This document shows positions 61,821-64,000 of a stretch of DNA of 64,000 nucleotides, in pieces. The translations under genes were made by a program, and so were the position numbers. The notes below the pieces were generated by a model, which was not told the DNA's origin, ran no database searches, and was given only the letters and a program-made list of their open reading frames with translations. Origin of the DNA: Campylobacterales bacterium (GTDB lineage: Bacteria; Campylobacterota; Campylobacteria; Campylobacterales; Sulfurospirillaceae). The stretch is taken from the NCBI GenBank assembly GCA_016930915.1, contig JAFGFU010000013.1, forward strand, positions 248,001 through 312,000. Direction: 5' to 3'. Position 1 is the stretch's first letter; the number at the start of each line of letters is the position of its first letter.

Positions 61821-61835
61821 ACATGTAAGTTTGTA

Positions 61836-62126
61836 TTAAAAATCTCTTGAAGATCTTCTTGCTCTATCGTCTCTTGGACGTTCTTCTCTAGGTCTAGCTT
61901 CGTTCACTTTTAGTGTTCTTCCACCAATCTCTTTTTCATTCGTTGCTTCAATAGCAGCTTTTGCTTCTGAATCATTTGGCATTTCAACAAAACCAAAACC
62001 TTTAGAACGACCTGTATCTCTATCGCTGATGATTCTTGCACTCGAAACCTCACCATAAACAGAGAACATCTCTTTTAACTCATCGCCTGTCATCTCATAC
62101 TTGACATTACCTACATAAATATTCAT
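61836..62126 (-). CDS. RRM RNA-binding protein
   Basis: About 96 residues: one RNA-recognition motif with RNP2 (MNIYVGNVK) and RNP1 (SKGFGFVEM), and a C-terminal Arg/Asp/Glu-rich tail. Glycine-rich RNA-binding proteins like this are often cold-induced RNA chaperones. The ATG at 62126 has GAGGAG ten bases upstream; starts at 62135 or 62168 are possible. The untranslated leader from the likely promoter is about 87 bases. Confidence 0.88.
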   Translation of the reverse strand: MNIYVGNVKYEMTGDELKEMFSVYGEVSSARIISDRDTGRSKGFGFVEMPNDSEAKAAIEATNEKEIGGRTLKVNEARPREERPRDDRARRSSRDF

Positions 62127-62219
62127 CGTGGACATACTCCTCTTTTTTAAATCACGAAATGTTACCATTTGCCCGTAAACACGTTACTTATAAGGAAACA
62201 TTAATGACTTTATGGAATC

Positions 62220-62225
62220 ATTGTA
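62220..62225 (-). promoter_or_regulatory. Probable -10 element of the RRM gene
   Basis: TACAAT on the - strand preceded by TGC, giving an untranslated leader of about 87 bases, in keeping with cold-regulated messages. Confidence 0.45.
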
Positions 62226-62325
62226 GCATAATAATAAACATTTCCATACTGAGATAAGCGCCTTTTTACTCAAAATGAGAAAAAATGACACACTCTTATC
62301 ACACAGAGCTTAAGAGAAATGGTGC

Positions 62326-62331
62326 TATAAT
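62326..62331 (+). promoter_or_regulatory. Probable -10 element of moaC
   Basis: TATAAT with an upstream TGC (extended -10), 32 bases before the moaC start. Confidence 0.55.
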
Positions 62332-62362
62332 GAATTTCACTATGCCATAAAACGAGGTAAGA

Positions 62363-62836
62363 ATGCAACTAACCCATTTAGATGAAAAAGACCGACCTAA
62401 AATGGTCGACGTAAGTGATAAAGATGATTCCTTTCGTGTCGCTGTTGCGAGTGGTACGATTACCATGAGTCAACGTGCTTTTGATACCATTATTTCACAA
62501 CAAACAAAAAAGGGGCCTGTCCTTCAAACAGCTGTTATTGCTGCGATTATGGGCACCAAAAAAACCAGTGACCTTATCCCTATGTGTCACCCTTTGATGC
62601 TCACTTCCGTCAATTGTGATGTAGAAGAGCTTCCAAAACTACCAGGATTTAAATTAACTGTTACCGCAAAACTCACTGGACAAACAGGCGTTGAAATGGA
62701 AGCACTCATGGGTGTAAGCATTGGACTTTTAACCATTTACGATATGTCAAAAGCTATCGATAAATCAATGGTTCTTAATAACATTCAATTAGAATCAAAA
62801 AGTGGAGGGAAAAGTGGAAACTACTCCCGAACTTAA
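62363..62836 (+). CDS. moaC: Cyclic pyranopterin monophosphate synthase MoaC
   Basis: Second step of molybdenum cofactor synthesis, after MoaA. 157 residues with [14 protein letters not shown] and [20 protein letters not shown], including the conserved Glu-Ala-Leu and Asp-Met-Lys type residues. It starts behind GAGG and overlaps the DUF493 gene. Confidence 0.94.
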   Translation: MQLTHLDEKDRPKMVDVSDKDDSFRVAVASGTITMSQRAFDTIISQQTKKGPVLQTAVIAAIMGTKKTSDLIPMCHPLMLTSVNCDVEELPKLPGFKLTVTAKLTGQTGVEMEALMGVSIGLLTIYDMSKAIDKSMVLNNIQLESKSGGKSGNYSRT

Positions 62837-63071
62837 ACTAGATTATCCTTGCCACTGGGAATACAAACTGGTTTTGAGCAGTGAACACAATGTGACAACC
62901 ATTGTGCAAGAAATTTTAGAAGAGCGTATCCACGAAATACGAAAATCACAAAATAGCACAAAAGGTAATTATACCAGCTACACCCTGCAGGTACTAGTAC
63001 ACAATGCTGATGATAGAAAAACACTTTTTCACCTCTTAAAACAGCATCAATCCATTAAATTTGTACTTTAA
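62814..63071 (+). CDS. DUF493 (YbeD-like) protein
   Basis: About 85 residues in the ferredoxin-like YbeD fold: [19 protein letters not shown] and [23 protein letters not shown] at 62814 is chosen because GGAGGG lies just before it; another GTG at 62802 lacks a site. It overlaps moaC by 23 bases. Function unknown. Confidence 0.8.
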   Translation: METTPELKLDYPCHWEYKLVLSSEHNVTTIVQEILEERIHEIRKSQNSTKGNYTSYTLQVLVHNADDRKTLFHLLKQHQSIKFVL

Positions 63072-63083
63072 AAGGAGACACTT

Positions 63084-64000
63084 ATGGAGTCTATACAACA
63101 TATTTTTTCGGTAACACTTAAAGAAAACAAAGAAAACCCTCAGTTATTAAAACTAATTCAAGAGATGAGTTTTGAACTCTCCCGTAAAAAGATACAGCGT
63201 CTCAAAGATGAAAAAAGTATCCAAAGCCGTATTGGTGAACTCTTTGAACTTTACTGTAAAGTACTTCATGATGAAGAGCTCAAAACGCCTAAAGCAGTAG
63301 AACACGTTGTAGATGGGCTTTTAAAAGCCACTAGTCATGATAAAGAAGAATTTTTATACAAAACCATTTACGAAAAAGAGCAACTAGAAAAAAGTATTTT
63401 TCTTCAAAAACAACATATTAGAGAAGAAATTTCACAAACATTTTGTACCCTTGAATCACACATTGAGAATATTACAGACGACACAAAACACGCCGCATTG
63501 ATTGCCCTTAATGATGCAAAACTTAGAGGGATTGAGATGTTAGGTATTTTAAAAGAAACCGTACAAGAAGCGCTCCTCACAACCCTAGAGAAAGGAAGCG
63601 ATATTAAAGATACAACGTACGCCATTACGAAAAATCTAACGTACCAAACCATTCAAGAAGGGCATTTAACCAAACAACGCCTTTTAAATATTTCCCAAAC
63701 GATTATTCAGGCAAGTATAGATATTGCTGATGAAGATTTTGCTCATGCCAAAGATATTTTGGAGGGCTCAATTGAAGGTGTACGTGATGGTATAACAAAA
63801 GCACTAGAAAAGTTTAGAAATGATTTTAAATACATGCCTATAGAAGAAATTGAAGGCTTAGCAGAGACTGACTTGCCACTCTTGCGAAAAGAACTTTTAA
63901 AAATTGATGAAGAATTTATTCTTCTCTTGAGCGTGCTTGCTTCGAATTCAGAAAGTGTATCATCTGCCATTGTTCAAGAAATGGTCGAGGAGATGAATAG
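63084..64000 (+). CDS. Unknown helical protein, 3' end outside the window
   Basis: AAAGGAG precedes the ATG, and the frame stays open to the window end (at least 305 residues, MESIQHIFSVTLKENKENPQ...). It is rich in Lys, Glu, Ile and Leu, with no predicted signal or membrane helices, and seems all-alpha. Segments such as GSDIKDTTYAITKNLTY and GVRDGITKALEKFRND suggest helical repeats. It begins 12 bases after the DUF493 gene. I do not recognise a family with certainty. Confidence 0.75.
   Translation, partial: MESIQHIFSVTLKENKENPQLLKLIQEMSFELSRKKIQRLKDEKSIQSRIGELFELYCKVLHDEELKTPKAVEHVVDGLLKATSHDKEEFLYKTIYEKEQLEKSIFLQKQHIREEISQTFCTLESHIENITDDTKHAALIALNDAKLRGIEMLGILKETVQEALLTTLEKGSDIKDTTYAITKNLTYQTIQEGHLTKQRLLNISQTIIQASIDIADEDFAHAKDILEGSIEGVRDGITKALEKFRNDFKYMPIEEIEGLAETDLPLLRKELLKIDEEFILLLSVLASNSESVSSAIVQEMVEEMN

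Larger units (their letters stand above)
479..61828. repeat. Dispersed palindrome TTACATGTAA, 39 exact copies
   Basis: Starts of exact copies: 479, 1577, 2003, 2526, 7875, 8985, 9954, 17518, 17643, 18195, 18960, 21110, 21353, 22660, 25619, 26216, 26592, 30040, 32174, 34420, 34439, 37896, 39507, 39824, 40408, 44721, 46269, 46625, 52540, 52992, 53550, 55055, 55610, 55707, 58811, 59294, 60254, 60648, 61819. Counted by eye, so a few may be missed. About seven extend to CTTTACATGTAAAG. Near-copies: 18426, 31851, 39250, 41603. Of the 39, 19 encode Leu-His-Val, 11 encode Thr-Cys, one ends tsaD, and eight are intergenic. Function unknown. Confidence 0.93.

Noticed and set aside
479-61828. CRISPR array or regulon operator as explanation for TTACATGTAA
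   Set aside because: Copies are unevenly spaced by hundreds to thousands of bases and mostly inside genes, with no spacers or cas genes; a single regulator's sites would cluster before promoters.

Overview
The window looks like a chromosome segment of a free-living Campylobacterota (epsilonproteobacterium), most likely Sulfurospirillum or a close relative. The evidence is fourfold. The block at 34.4-39.8 kb (AMIN protein, small FtsB-like protein, eno, recA, mqnD, fliQ, murB) matches the gene order I remember from Campylobacter jejuni. Menaquinone is made by the futalosine route (mqnD). A pseudaminic-acid/Maf/flagellin locus is present. Base composition is moderately AT-rich, without the extreme AT content of Campylobacter. 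No rRNA, tRNA, transposase, integrase or CRISPR array is visible. No gap between genes exceeds 300 bases; the two largest are 50069-50304 (a structured leader) and 52529-52776 (repeats).

Region 1 (1-29994) is a flagellin/surface-glycan modification island. On the + strand, pseC (5' end outside the window), pseF, pseG, pseH and pseI make CMP-pseudaminic acid; pseB is not in the window. The remaining genes form a tightly packed - strand series from 28330 down to 3696, ending at a Maf-type flagellin glycosyltransferase beside the sigma-28-driven flagellin gene. The series holds six radical SAM proteins, several glycosyltransferases, a UDP-xylose-synthase-like decarboxylase, two methyltransferases, a ptmA-like SDR, a split transketolase, a sulfotransferase and an SGNH hydrolase. 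The stretch 10964-17387 is visibly more AT-rich and carries a small Rossmann-like module fused to four unrelated proteins; a fifth copy ends the neighbouring glycosyltransferase at 8951.

Region 2 (30-41.6 kb) is housekeeping: topA, bioB, gltA, then the conserved block above, tsaD and a Tat-exported M15 peptidase. Region 3 (41.6-55.7 kb) holds a Cache-PAS-GGDEF-EAL protein, an FmdE-like protein, a methyltransferase, a lipoprotein, a metallophosphoesterase, an AGCS symporter, uraA with a structured leader, dxr-cdsA, a repeat cluster abutting an NFACT/RqcH-family gene, glycerate kinase and ogt. Region 4 (55.7-64 kb) holds a gamma-glutamylcyclotransferase-like gene, a peroxiredoxin divergent from a DUF2892 gene across a 36-bp palindrome, leuC-mobA-degenerate GGDEF/EAL, a Dabb protein, phospholipase A1, an RRM protein, moaC, a DUF493 gene and a partial unknown gene.

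The strongest window-wide signal is the 10-bp palindrome TTACATGTAA. I counted 39 exact copies by eye, against fewer than one expected by chance: 30 in coding frames, one forming a stop codon, eight between genes. It is missing from 9964-17517, which contains the AT-rich stretch. It leaves Leu-His-Val or Thr-Cys footprints in unrelated proteins, forms part of terminators and sits beside ribosome binding sites. It resembles highly iterated palindromes or DNA-uptake sequences in behaviour, but I do not recognise it as a described element. The second unusual signal is the radical-SAM-rich glycan island with its shared Rossmann-like module.
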